7,045 nt of DNA, from positions 1 through 7,045 of the forward strand of contig JAEWHT010000333.1 in NCBI GenBank assembly GCA_023387695.1, read 5' to 3'. Position 1 is the stretch's first letter. Every line of letters begins with the position of its first letter. The translations under genes and the position numbers were made by a program. The DNA comes from Pseudomonadota bacterium. Its GTDB lineage: Bacteria; Pseudomonadota; Alphaproteobacteria; Rhizobiales; Xanthobacteraceae. Below, in pieces: positions 1 to 5,054 of this stretch. The notes beneath the pieces are model-generated. The model searched no databases, was not told the origin of the DNA, and saw nothing but the letters and a program-made list of their open reading frames with translations.

Positions 1-351
1 GCTGTGAACGAAGATACGCAAATGCGTATCGCTTTCAAGCGTATCAGCTGGTTCGCCGGCCCTCCGCTTGTCCTGTGGGCTGAGCCCGGGGATGACGAGG
101 TGCTCGCGAAGTGGCACGCCTCGATCAGCGAAGCCATCGACCCTGCTCACTGTCGACCTCATTATCGACCCGGAGCATGGACGCCTCATTGCACGCTTGG
201 CTCGCGCATCCTGGATGCAAGGCGCGATGAGGCAATCGCATTTGCGCGGTCTTTCGATCTGGACATCACGGTGCTGTTCGACGTGGTGGACTGCGTGACG
301 TTCCCGCCGGTGCGGGTAATCGGGGAGCGCAGATTGCCGTCCATTTCGTGA
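1..351 (+). CDS. 2H phosphoesterase / 2'-5' RNA ligase family protein, C-terminal part (5' truncated by window edge)
   Basis: The frame is open from the first base to a TGA at 349-351, so the N-terminal part lies outside the window. The visible part carries one of the two H-x-T-x motifs of the 2H superfamily, in the context HYRPGAWTPHCTLGSR; His and Thr are residues 62 and 64 counted from the GTG at 4. The preceding stretch (WFAGPPLVLWAEP, then a helix ending in PAHCRPHY) is the usual lead-in to the second motif in LigT-like proteins. Known for the family: cytosolic enzymes that act on 2',3'-cyclic or 2'-5' phosphodiester bonds in RNA or small nucleotides, using both motifs; the substrate here cannot be told. 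The GTG at 4 could open an ORF, but a protein starting there would lack the first motif, so I treat it as internal. A complete paralogous gene follows 310 bases downstream in the same direction. Confidence 0.8.
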   Translation, partial: AVNEDTQMRIAFKRISWFAGPPLVLWAEPGDDEVLAKWHASISEAIDPAHCRPHYRPGAWTPHCTLGSRILDARRDEAIAFARSFDLDITVLFDVVDCVTFPPVRVIGERRLPSIS

Positions 352-401
352 CCGGGTTGGTCGGCGTCTCGCGCGGGTCCTGGTCAGGAATATTGGCGAG
401 G

Positions 402-506
402 CTACAGCAGCGCCAGCGAGTGCAGCGAATTTCGATGGAGGCCGAAGGCAACCAGGCCGGAGAGAAGCAACGCAGTCCCGGTCAGGATCAGGCAGCACGC
501 AAACAC
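402..506 (-). CDS. possible small one-helix membrane peptide (34 aa)
   Basis: This minus-strand ORF runs from a GTG (complement of 504-506) to a TAG (complement of 402-404). It encodes VFACCLILTGTALLLSGLVA followed by FGLHRNSLHSLALL: one continuous hydrophobic segment of about 20 residues and a short polar tail with two His and one Arg. An AGAGG Shine-Dalgarno-like sequence (complement of 515-519) stands 8 bases before the GTG. The frame is open further upstream, adding FFLSIVGKILSIIVPGIDDE and PEASI, but without a standard start codon. It lies tail-to-tail with the truncated 2H gene and head-to-head with the complete one. I recognise no family. It could be a real small membrane protein, the remnant of a larger one, or chance; the good ribosome site and clean helix are the only support. 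Confidence 0.3.
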   Translation of the reverse strand: MFACCLILTGTALLLSGLVAFGLHRNSLHSLALL

Positions 507-540
507 TATTGAAGCCTCTGGTTCGTCGTCGATGCCAGGG

Positions 541-590
541 ACGATAATAGATAAAATTTTACCGACAATCGAAAGGAAGAATTAACCTTA
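541..590. promoter_or_regulatory. A+T-rich island, possible divergent promoter region
   Basis: This roughly 50-base stretch is conspicuously A+T-rich (GATAATAGATAAAATTTT at 543-560) between G+C-rich neighbours. It lies between the start of the complete 2H gene (662) and the possible minus-strand membrane peptide (start at 506). It holds several -10-like hexamers: GATAAT at 543-548 and TAAAAT at 552-557 on the plus strand, and TATTAT on the minus strand. I could not find a matching -35 box at a proper distance on either strand, so this is a region worth attention rather than a defined promoter. The remainder of 352-661 shows no other feature. Confidence 0.25.
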
Positions 591-661
591 CCTGCGCGGC
601 CGAACACTGCGTAGTCTGCTCGGCGGAGAGGTCCGGTCGGAGATAGAGAGGATTGGCCAGA

Positions 662-1192
662 ATGCCTTATTCCGTCGTGGTGACACTCGATGCCGTCGTC
701 GGTGCCACTGTCGAGAAGATGTGGGATGCCCTTTCCAGCGTCGGCATTGCTTCGGAAGGGCAGGTGCAGGGCAATCATCCTCACATCACGCTTGGCGTCT
801 ATCACGATGTCATCAAGCGCGAGGCCGCGTTCAAGGCTATTCGCGATCTCGCTGCCGGGCATAAGGCCGCCGATGTTGCGCTGTCGGGTTGCGGCATCTT
901 TCCAGGCCAGACACATGCCCTGTGCGCCATTCCTATCGTCACGGGACAACTCCTCGCACTTCATCGCGAACTGCACGCGTCAGTTCCAAGCGACAATCCA
1001 CATTACGCGCCCGATCGTTGGGTCCCGCATGTGACTTTGGCGCGCGAGCTTGATGCATCGATAGTTGCGGCGGGAGTCAACGCGCTCATGCCGGTTTGGC
1101 AAAGTCCACGCGGCAGACTTGCGCGAATTGAGCTTATCAGCTTCGTGCCCGTCATTGTCCTGGAGGCGCATTCATTTGGGTCTCGCCACTAG
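662..1192 (+). CDS. 2H phosphoesterase / 2'-5' RNA ligase family protein (complete)
   Basis: A 176-residue protein with both signature motifs: HPHITLGVYHD (His41, Thr43) and WVPHVTLAREL (His123, Thr125). Their spacing of about 80 residues and the overall length fit LigT-like 2H proteins, whose two half-domains form a cleft with both His/Thr pairs. The GCGIFPGQTHALCAIPIV stretch before motif 2 is the typical core strand pair. Known for the family: 2',3'-cyclic phosphodiesterase or RNA-end processing activity in the cytosol; the real substrate (tRNA fragments, cyclic oligonucleotides or others) is not predictable. I chose ATG 662 over the in-frame TTG 653 because AGAGAGGA at 645-652 sits 9 bases before it. 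The upstream partial gene resembles it (HYRPGAWTPHCTL against HYAPDRWVPHVTL), so the two form a diverged tandem pair. The TAG stop at 1190-1192 shares a base with a GTG in the GIY-YIG gene's frame. Confidence 0.88.
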   Translation: MPYSVVVTLDAVVGATVEKMWDALSSVGIASEGQVQGNHPHITLGVYHDVIKREAAFKAIRDLAAGHKAADVALSGCGIFPGQTHALCAIPIVTGQLLALHRELHASVPSDNPHYAPDRWVPHVTLARELDASIVAAGVNALMPVWQSPRGRLARIELISFVPVIVLEAHSFGSRH

Positions 1193-1243
1193 TGCGACGG
1201 GTTGAGCACTTGCGAAACCCATTACGTCTCAGCGGGAGAAGCT

Positions 1244-1411
1244 TTGGGTTTCGCTTCGCTCAACGCATCCGAGCTAGCTTCCATCTCCAGGCTAGAATTG
1301 GGCAAGCACCCTTCGAAAAAGCAATTCGAGAAAGCAATGTACCTATTGCCGGGCTCAACCAGCCGTGGCAGCGTGCCATTTTCTCGCCTAAAACGTTCGG
1401 AGCTTTTATGA
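1244..1411 (+). CDS. possible small ORF overlapping the GIY-YIG start (ATGA)
   Basis: This short ORF lies in the 217-base gap between the 2H and GIY-YIG genes. From TTG 1244, with GGGAG at 1234-1238 five bases before it, it gives 55 residues including GFASLNASELASISRLELGK and HPSKKQFEKAMYLLPG. A longer version could start at TTG 1202 (69 residues) but has only a weak ribosome site. The TGA at 1409-1411 overlaps the GIY-YIG ATG at 1408 as ATGA, the classic arrangement for translational coupling. I recognise no family. It shares the frame of the preceding 2H gene, so it could also be degraded 3' sequence beyond that gene's stop. The GIY-YIG frame is open over the same stretch, so an open frame alone is weak evidence. 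Confidence 0.28.
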   Translation: MGFASLNASELASISRLELGKHPSKKQFEKAMYLLPGSTSRGSVPFSRLKRSELL

Positions 1412-2376
1412 GACAGAGGGGCCGCTCCATAAGGATGTTTCTAACTGATGGGACGCCTACTGGGCTGATCATTGCTGAAATAGTGAATTGGACCGGGAAG
1501 GCGCTCGTCGTACCAAGGACTGCCTTGGCTACGTTTCTTAAGCGCGAAGAGGCGCAAAGCGCTGGGGTCTACATTCTAACTGGACCCGATCCAGATGATC
1601 CGTTTCGTCAGCAGCTGTATGTCGGCCAAAGCGAGACGGTCGGGCGGCGCTTAGTTGAACACGATAGCGATGCCAAGAAAGACTTTTTTGATCGGGCGAT
1701 AGTATTCGTGAGCAAAGACGAAAACTTGACCAATGCACACGCAAGGTTTCTGGAGCGGCACCTCACGAACAGAATAAAGACCGCTGGGCGTTCGATTCCG
1801 ACCAACGTAAATAACCCAGGTGGGGCTGCCTTGCCCGAGGCAGACGTTGCCGACATGGAGTACTTTCTCGATCAGATCGAGATTGTCTTACCTGTTTTGG
1901 GCTTGGATGTGCTTCGGCCAATCGCGACTGCCAAAGCCCAATCAGTCGGTTCAGCAATTCAGCATCCGTCATCGGCAACCACACTTACGTTTGAGCTGAA
2001 GGTTGGACCAGCATCTGCCAAAGCGGTCGAGTTGGAAGGTGATTTCATTGTCAAGATCGGTTCTGTTGCTCGCGATACCGAGACTGCTACGCTTGGTGCC
2101 GGCTATAAGGCGTTGCGAATGAAGCTCAAGGCGGACGGCTCCTTAACATCGGGAGACAATCAGACGCTTGTCTTCGCGCGTGATGTTGCATTCACGAGTC
2201 CATCCGCCGCAGCTTCCGTAGTATACGGCGCATCAATGAGCGGGCCAGCAAATTGGAAGGTCTCTGGCACAGACCAGACCTATGGGGAGTTGCGGCAAGC
2301 GGCGCTTAAGGAAGCTGAGGCGCAAGGCGAAAAGTCGGCACTCGTGGCTCGCGACCAGCAGGCGCAGCAGGATTGA
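1408..2376 (+). CDS. GIY-YIG nuclease family protein with DUF4357-like C-terminus
   Basis: A 322-residue protein. Residues 53-120 form a GIY-YIG domain: GVYILTG (53-59), LYVGQSETVGRRLVEHD (70-86, with YVG, the Arg at 80-81 and His85), and RFLERHL with Glu116 as the likely metal ligand; NVNNPGG (133-139) follows. Known for the fold: metal-dependent single-strand cleavage of DNA. Residues 195-300 (FELKVGPASAKAVELEGDF, then FTSPSAAASVVYGASMSGPANW) match my memory of DUF4357, a domain often attached to restriction-type or GIY-YIG proteins. The N-terminal 50 residues (SIRMFLTDGTPTGLIIAEIV) look like the small beta domain that normally opens this family. I start at ATG 1408, with GGAG at 1399-1402 five bases before. 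The frame is open back to GTG 1192, which would add 72 residues that do not look conserved. Probably a cytosolic nuclease of accessory or defence type; substrate unknown. Confidence 0.85.
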   Translation: MRQRGRSIRMFLTDGTPTGLIIAEIVNWTGKALVVPRTALATFLKREEAQSAGVYILTGPDPDDPFRQQLYVGQSETVGRRLVEHDSDAKKDFFDRAIVFVSKDENLTNAHARFLERHLTNRIKTAGRSIPTNVNNPGGAALPEADVADMEYFLDQIEIVLPVLGLDVLRPIATAKAQSVGSAIQHPSSATTLTFELKVGPASAKAVELEGDFIVKIGSVARDTETATLGAGYKALRMKLKADGSLTSGDNQTLVFARDVAFTSPSAAASVVYGASMSGPANWKVSGTDQTYGELRQAALKEAEAQGEKSALVARDQQAQQD

Positions 2377-2497
2377 GGGGGAAAGCAGAAGTCCTTGTTG
2401 AGTGTTCTGAAGCCTACCCAAAGCATCTCGTTATAGACCTAGTGGCGAGGCTGGGGTCGATGTCGTGGGTACAATATTTAGGGCGCGAAGCACGCCA

Positions 2498-2512
2498 TGC
2501 GCTCTCAGCGCA
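2498..2512. repeat. small perfect hairpin in the gap between GIY-YIG and HEPN genes
   Basis: TGCGCT, a CTC loop, then AGCGCA form a 6-bp perfect stem in the 220-base non-coding gap 2377-2596. No T-run follows, so it is not a convincing intrinsic terminator. The gap holds no credible ORF, and I found no promoter pair I would defend. The size of the gap argues that the HEPN gene may have its own promoter. Confidence 0.3.
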
Positions 2513-2596
2513 AGGCCTCCAAGCGGCGCATTTAGTCTAATCACCCTATGAGCTAGACGAGCATCATTTGATTGCAGTGAAAGTTCGAGGAGCACG

Positions 2597-3247
2597 ATGA
2601 CAGTCCAACTGTTGCAGCTGCGGTTCGAGGAGTTGCTAAAACAATTCGACGAGGTCACGGCAACTAAAACTCCCTCTGGTTTCGCCGGTACTTACAATGT
2701 TGATGAGCCCAAGTTGTTGAACTGGAGGGTCAAGGCCAGAAGTTTAATCGTGGCAGCATGCGGTAAAGACTCAGAACATTTGAAGGACTTCAAGAGCGCC
2801 GAAGAACCTCAAAGTTACCAGTCTTCGCTAGAAAGAGCAGAGTTGCTCAGCGCAGTCTTTCAAGCCGCAAAGGAAGATTACGCAGGCGGATATCTAAATA
2901 GTGTTCGGAATTTAGTTCAGGCCGAAGTTTTTAGCACGGAGCTAGAGCAAGCTAGCGAGTTGCTGGCTTCCGGCTATCGGTTACCCGCGGCTGTCGTGGC
3001 TGGCGTGGTGCTTGAGACTAAACTTCGCCAGCTTTGTTCTGACTCCGGAATTTCGGCGGGAAAGCTTGATCGGATGAATGCCGATCTTGCTAAGTCGGCT
3101 TTATACAACAGCATTGTGCAAAAGAGGATCACAGCTGTGGCTGGAGTACGCAACAGCGCGGCCCACGGGCGTCCAGATGAGTTCAGCGATGCAGATGTAA
3201 AGGATATGATCGATTTCATCGAGCGGTTCCTAATGGAACATCTTTGA
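2597..3247 (+). CDS. HEPN-like domain protein (putative RNase or toxin-type), R-x4-H motif
   Basis: A 216-residue, mostly helical protein. Near the C-terminus it carries VRNSAAHGRPDEF, in which Arg185-Asn186 and His190 give the R-x4-H signature that is the catalytic motif of many HEPN ribonucleases. The preceding helix (LPAAVVAGVVLETKLRQLCS, 129-148) and the closing helix (DVKDMIDFIERFLMEHL) fit the four-helix HEPN core. The N-terminal half (1-125) is a charged helical region that I do not recognise. Known for HEPN proteins: metal-independent RNA cleavage in toxin-antitoxin, abortive infection and restriction-linked systems, though some members are non-catalytic. ATG 2597 has GAGGAG at 2587-2592, four bases before it. 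The gene is much poorer in G+C (about 56 of 120 at 2821-2940) than the right end of the window, a sign of transfer. No nucleotidyltransferase (MNT) partner or other antitoxin-like gene is adjacent. Confidence 0.75.
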   Translation: MTVQLLQLRFEELLKQFDEVTATKTPSGFAGTYNVDEPKLLNWRVKARSLIVAACGKDSEHLKDFKSAEEPQSYQSSLERAELLSAVFQAAKEDYAGGYLNSVRNLVQAEVFSTELEQASELLASGYRLPAAVVAGVVLETKLRQLCSDSGISAGKLDRMNADLAKSALYNSIVQKRITAVAGVRNSAAHGRPDEFSDADVKDMIDFIERFLMEHL

Positions 3248-3356
3248 GGCAGCGCCGGCCCGTCGGGCAAAACACCCACCTCCCGCCCAAACCCCGTCAA
3301 CCTCTTCCCGCAAAAATATTCCACTTTACCGAAATTCGGAATTGCGGCATTGTCTC

Positions 3357-3417
3357 CGCATCCCGGCCCGAGGAGAGGGGCGATCGTACGTCGTCACGAA
3401 CGTGGGCCGGGGTTGCG
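3357..3417. repeat. long inverted repeat in left part of the dispersed element
   Basis: The left arm CGCATCCCGGCCC (3357-3369) pairs with the right arm 3404-3417 (GGGCCGGGGTTGCG). This gives 13 base pairs with one G-T wobble and one unpaired T at 3414. The 34-base interior has shorter self-complementary pieces around CGTACG. It could fold as a strong hairpin in RNA or as a cruciform in DNA. Confidence 0.6.
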
Positions 3418-3500
3418 GTGGACGCGGCAGCGCCGGCGCGGATGTGAGGGCAGGGCGGGCGGAGGATTGAGCCGAACCCCGTGAACTCGTCGCAAGCCGT

Positions 3501-3563
3501 GTCGTACGAACGGCGCTTGTACCCGGCGTAGCCTCTTGGCGAAGCCGGGTTGTTGCGTACGGC
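3501..3563. repeat. nested inverted repeats around 3501-3563
   Basis: The outer arms GTCGTACG (3501-3508) and CGTACGGC (3556-3563) pair over 8 bp with one G-T wobble. Inside them ACCCGGC (3521-3527) and GCCGGGT (3544-3550) pair perfectly over 7 bp. AGCCGGG (3543-3549) could alternatively pair with CCCGGCT (3577-3583), so two exclusive folds are possible. Confidence 0.5.
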
Positions 3564-3579
3564 AAAACCGCGTGGTCCC

Positions 3580-3598
3580 GGCTGTCGTCGCTACAGCC
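3580..3598. repeat. perfect short hairpin
   Basis: GGCTGT (3580-3585) and ACAGCC (3593-3598) form a perfect 6-bp stem around a 7-base loop. An 8-bp palindrome, TCCGCGGA, follows at 3604-3611. Both are part of the chain of small stems in the dispersed element. Confidence 0.45.
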
Positions 3599-3714
3599 AA
3601 GCTTCCGCGGAGGCGCATCGTCCCAACCGGGCGCGGTGCGTCATCTTTCGCGAAGTGACGGTGACAACAAGAATTCGTCGCCGGGGAGAGCGCGGCATAA
3701 GCCGTCAAACCATC

Positions 3715-3828
3715 GCGCAGGGAAGGCCGAGTGTTCGGCGCCACCTGTATGCTGCTGTGCGGTTTCCTTGCGCTACATCTTTGCGCAGCGGACCGCGGGT
3801 GCTCGTCGGCACCCGGTCTTCCCTGCGC
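3715..3828. repeat. 15-bp long-range inverted repeat enclosing a second hairpin
   Basis: GCGCAGGGAAGGCCG (3715-3729) pairs with CGGTCTTCCCTGCGC (3814-3828) along its whole length with one G-T wobble, and the outer 11 bp are perfect. Within and overlapping it, GACC (3791-3794) plus GGGTGC (3797-3802) pair with GCACCC plus GGTC (3809-3818) around a TCGTCG loop. That inner hairpin shares bases 3814-3818 with the outer stem, so the two folds compete in part. This is the strongest secondary-structure signal in the window. Confidence 0.65.
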
Positions 3829-3847
3829 CCTCTTCAACCGAGAGGGC
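3827..3847. repeat. perfect 7-bp hairpin near the right end of the element
   Basis: GCCCTCT (3827-3833) and AGAGGGC (3841-3847) pair perfectly around a 7-base loop, directly after the long-range stem. No T-run follows, so I do not call it a terminator. Confidence 0.55.
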
Positions 3848-4074
3848 AACGGACGAGAGCAGGACTCGGGCTTTCGATGCCGCGAGAATGCTGATCCATG
3901 CACATTCCAGACGATGCAGTGATGCTGCCGGAATCCCGCCTGCCGAGACCGGTCGGCACTTCACCCGTCGATCTGCAATAACAGGTTGCAATTGTGTGCT
4001 GCTTCACATTGGGCGCGGTGACGCTGGTCGTAGTCTTTGTCCGGGATCTCGATCACGCGGTGGGAGTCCTCCAA

Positions 4075-4926
4075 ATGCATGTCACCGGAAGAACCAAGGC
4101 CGTGGGCGCGGGAGCCGGACTGGTCACTCTCGTTGCGGTTGGCGGCGAACAATATCTTGCAAATTGGGGATCGCGGCTGTTGCCGGCGCTTGAAGTCAAC
4201 TCGGCGCGCGTCAGCACCTATACCGCGACTGAGATTTTCGGAGGAACTGCGGCGGCCAATATCGAATTGCGGACTGTCCCGATCGGCATCGGAAAACTCC
4301 GAGAGTTTGGCACGCCCGCAAGCTATTCGTCGCTGGTCGTGGTCGAAAATGCGCCGGCCTCGGCGAGAGCGTTGACGCCTTCCATCGCTCCACAGCTCGA
4401 CCCGTTCGCTCGATTGCAAACCGTAACGCAAGCCGGCGATGACGCCTTCGCGGCATACGGTCAGAGTTCGCTGCCGAGACCTGTGATCGTACCGAACCTC
4501 CTCGCCCAGCCCTATCAGAACGTCGCGCCGTCGGCGGCCGCTAATTTCTTCTCGCGCGTCGAGCCGACGATGATCGACGATCTGGCTGCACGTCGGCCGT
4601 TGCAGCTCGATGATGCGATAAGCGCCGTGAGAAGGAACCTTCAGTCCGCCGCCCAACAAGCAGAGAAGGAGCCGGCCGCGAAGGTCAGTTTCGAAGTCTT
4701 GACCGGAAAGCTAAAGATCGATGCGTCAAAGACGATCGCCGGCGTGAAGGTCTCGGGCGGAGAGATCAACCTGTACACGACGTCGATGACGGTCGGTACT
4801 GCAGCCGTCGCCTGCAACGCGGTCGCCGATAAGGAGTTCAAGAGCTGCGTCGCGGATGCCACGACCAAGATCTTCAAGAAGTTGTCGGCGCCGGAGAAGG
4901 AGACCGAGACTGCAGCAGGGAAATAG
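4075..4926 (+). CDS. unrecognised protein with signal-peptide-like N-terminus (283 aa)
   Basis: I recognise no family. From ATG 4075 the protein begins with a short basic stretch (His2, Arg6, Lys8) followed by AVGAGAGLVTLVAVGG, a small-residue hydrophobic segment that could be a weak signal peptide or anchor; no lipobox Cys is present. The middle (100-165) is rich in Ala/Pro and has low-hydrophobicity repeats of turns. Residues 168-200 form a charged helix (IDDLAARRPLQLDDAISAVR). Residues 203-245 look beta-rich (KVSFEVLTGKLKIDASKTIA). Only two Cys (247 and 258) occur, flanking ADKEF. The start was chosen for GGGAG at 4062-4066, eight bases before. An in-frame GTG at 3994 would add 27 hydrophobic residues and cannot be excluded. 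The antisense frame is open over much of the gene but reads as Arg-rich nonsense. The stop lies inside an inverted repeat. It sits between the dispersed element and the tRNA. Confidence 0.65.
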   Translation: MHVTGRTKAVGAGAGLVTLVAVGGEQYLANWGSRLLPALEVNSARVSTYTATEIFGGTAAANIELRTVPIGIGKLREFGTPASYSSLVVVENAPASARALTPSIAPQLDPFARLQTVTQAGDDAFAAYGQSSLPRPVIVPNLLAQPYQNVAPSAAANFFSRVEPTMIDDLAARRPLQLDDAISAVRRNLQSAAQQAEKEPAAKVSFEVLTGKLKIDASKTIAGVKVSGGEINLYTTSMTVGTAAVACNAVADKEFKSCVADATTKIFKKLSAPEKETETAAGK

Positions 4927-4959
4927 CGCGGCAGATTCCGGGCGTTTGGGCGCTATTTC
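4920..4959. terminator. inverted repeat spanning the stop codon, possible bidirectional terminator
   Basis: GAAATAGCGC (4920-4929) and GCGCTATTTC (4950-4959) are perfect 10-bp complements around a 20-base interior. The left arm contains the TAG stop of the upstream gene. The repeat lies between that gene's 3' end and the 3' end of the minus-strand tRNA, where convergent transcripts would meet. The outer pairs are A-T-rich but no T-run follows on either strand, so an intrinsic terminator is only likely, not certain. Confidence 0.45.
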
Positions 4960-4970
4960 TGAAGATGAAA

Positions 4971-5045
4971 TGGTGCTGCCAGACAGGATTGAACTGTCGA
5001 CCTCTCCATTACCAATGGAGTGCTCTACCACTGAGCTACGGCAGC
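4971..5045 (-). tRNA. tRNA-Thr (anticodon GGT)
   Basis: The reverse complement folds as a complete 75-base cloverleaf. The acceptor stem is GCTGCCG/TGGCAGC with a G-T at the seventh pair; the D arm is GCTC-AGTGGTA-GAGC; the anticodon arm is CTCCA-TTGGTAA-TGGAG with anticodon GGT, which reads ACC/ACT threonine codons. The variable loop is AGGTC, the T arm is GACAG-TTCAATC-CTGTC, the discriminator base is A, and the 3' CCA is encoded (complement of 4971-4973). All stems pair and the conserved loop bases are present, so it looks functional. Its 3' end faces the accessory-looking region on the left, the side where integrating elements usually enter tRNA genes. Confidence 0.97.
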
Positions 5046-5054
5046 AATGCTGGG

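Larger units (their letters stand above)
3257..3895. repeat. long non-coding, hairpin-rich element resembling a dispersed Bradyrhizobiaceae intergenic repeat
   Basis: This stretch starts a few bases after the HEPN stop and shows no plausible gene; its open frames are Arg/Pro/Ser/Cys-rich and several overlap on both strands. It is dense in inverted repeats: GCCCG-T-CGGGC (3258-3268), CCGAAATTCGG (3329-3339), 3357-3369 with 3404-3417, 3521-3527 with 3544-3550, 3580-3585 with 3593-3598, 3693-3696 with 3701-3704, 3715-3729 with 3814-3828, and 3827-3833 with 3841-3847. Blocks such as GGGCAAAACA (3265-3274), GCAAAAATATTCC (3310-3322), GGGAGAGCGCGGCATAAGCC (3684-3703) and GCGCAGGGAAGGCCG (3715-3729) match my recollection of an interspersed element found next to many Bradyrhizobium genes. 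That identity is recalled, not searched. The boundaries are approximate: the left one is where GGGCAAAACA-type sequence begins, the right one near GCCGCGAGAATG. Its function is unknown. Confidence 0.6.

Noticed and set aside
149..160. ACTGTCGACCTC also occurs in tRNA-Thr (4993-5004), possible attachment site pair
   Set aside because: Only 12 bases match, the left copy lies inside a coding region, and the tRNA part is not its extreme 3' end; chance is a fair explanation.
506..976. 156-codon minus frame opposite the complete 2H gene
   Set aside because: It is a shadow of a gene with both catalytic motifs on the plus strand; the translation shows no family.
3258..3268. GCCCG-T-CGGGC after the HEPN stop as an intrinsic terminator
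   Set aside because: The stem is only 5 bp with a one-base centre, which cannot form a normal loop, and no T-run follows; it fits better as the edge of the dispersed element.
3636..4193. 185-codon plus frame across the dispersed element into the orphan gene
   Set aside because: Its composition (Arg, Cys, Pro, Ser) is that of translated structured non-coding DNA, several other frames are open at once, and it overlaps the better supported ORF at 4075.
3961..4659. 232-codon minus-strand frame opposite the orphan protein
   Set aside because: Arg/Ser-rich translation without domain structure and no ribosome site I would accept; the plus frame reads like a normal protein.
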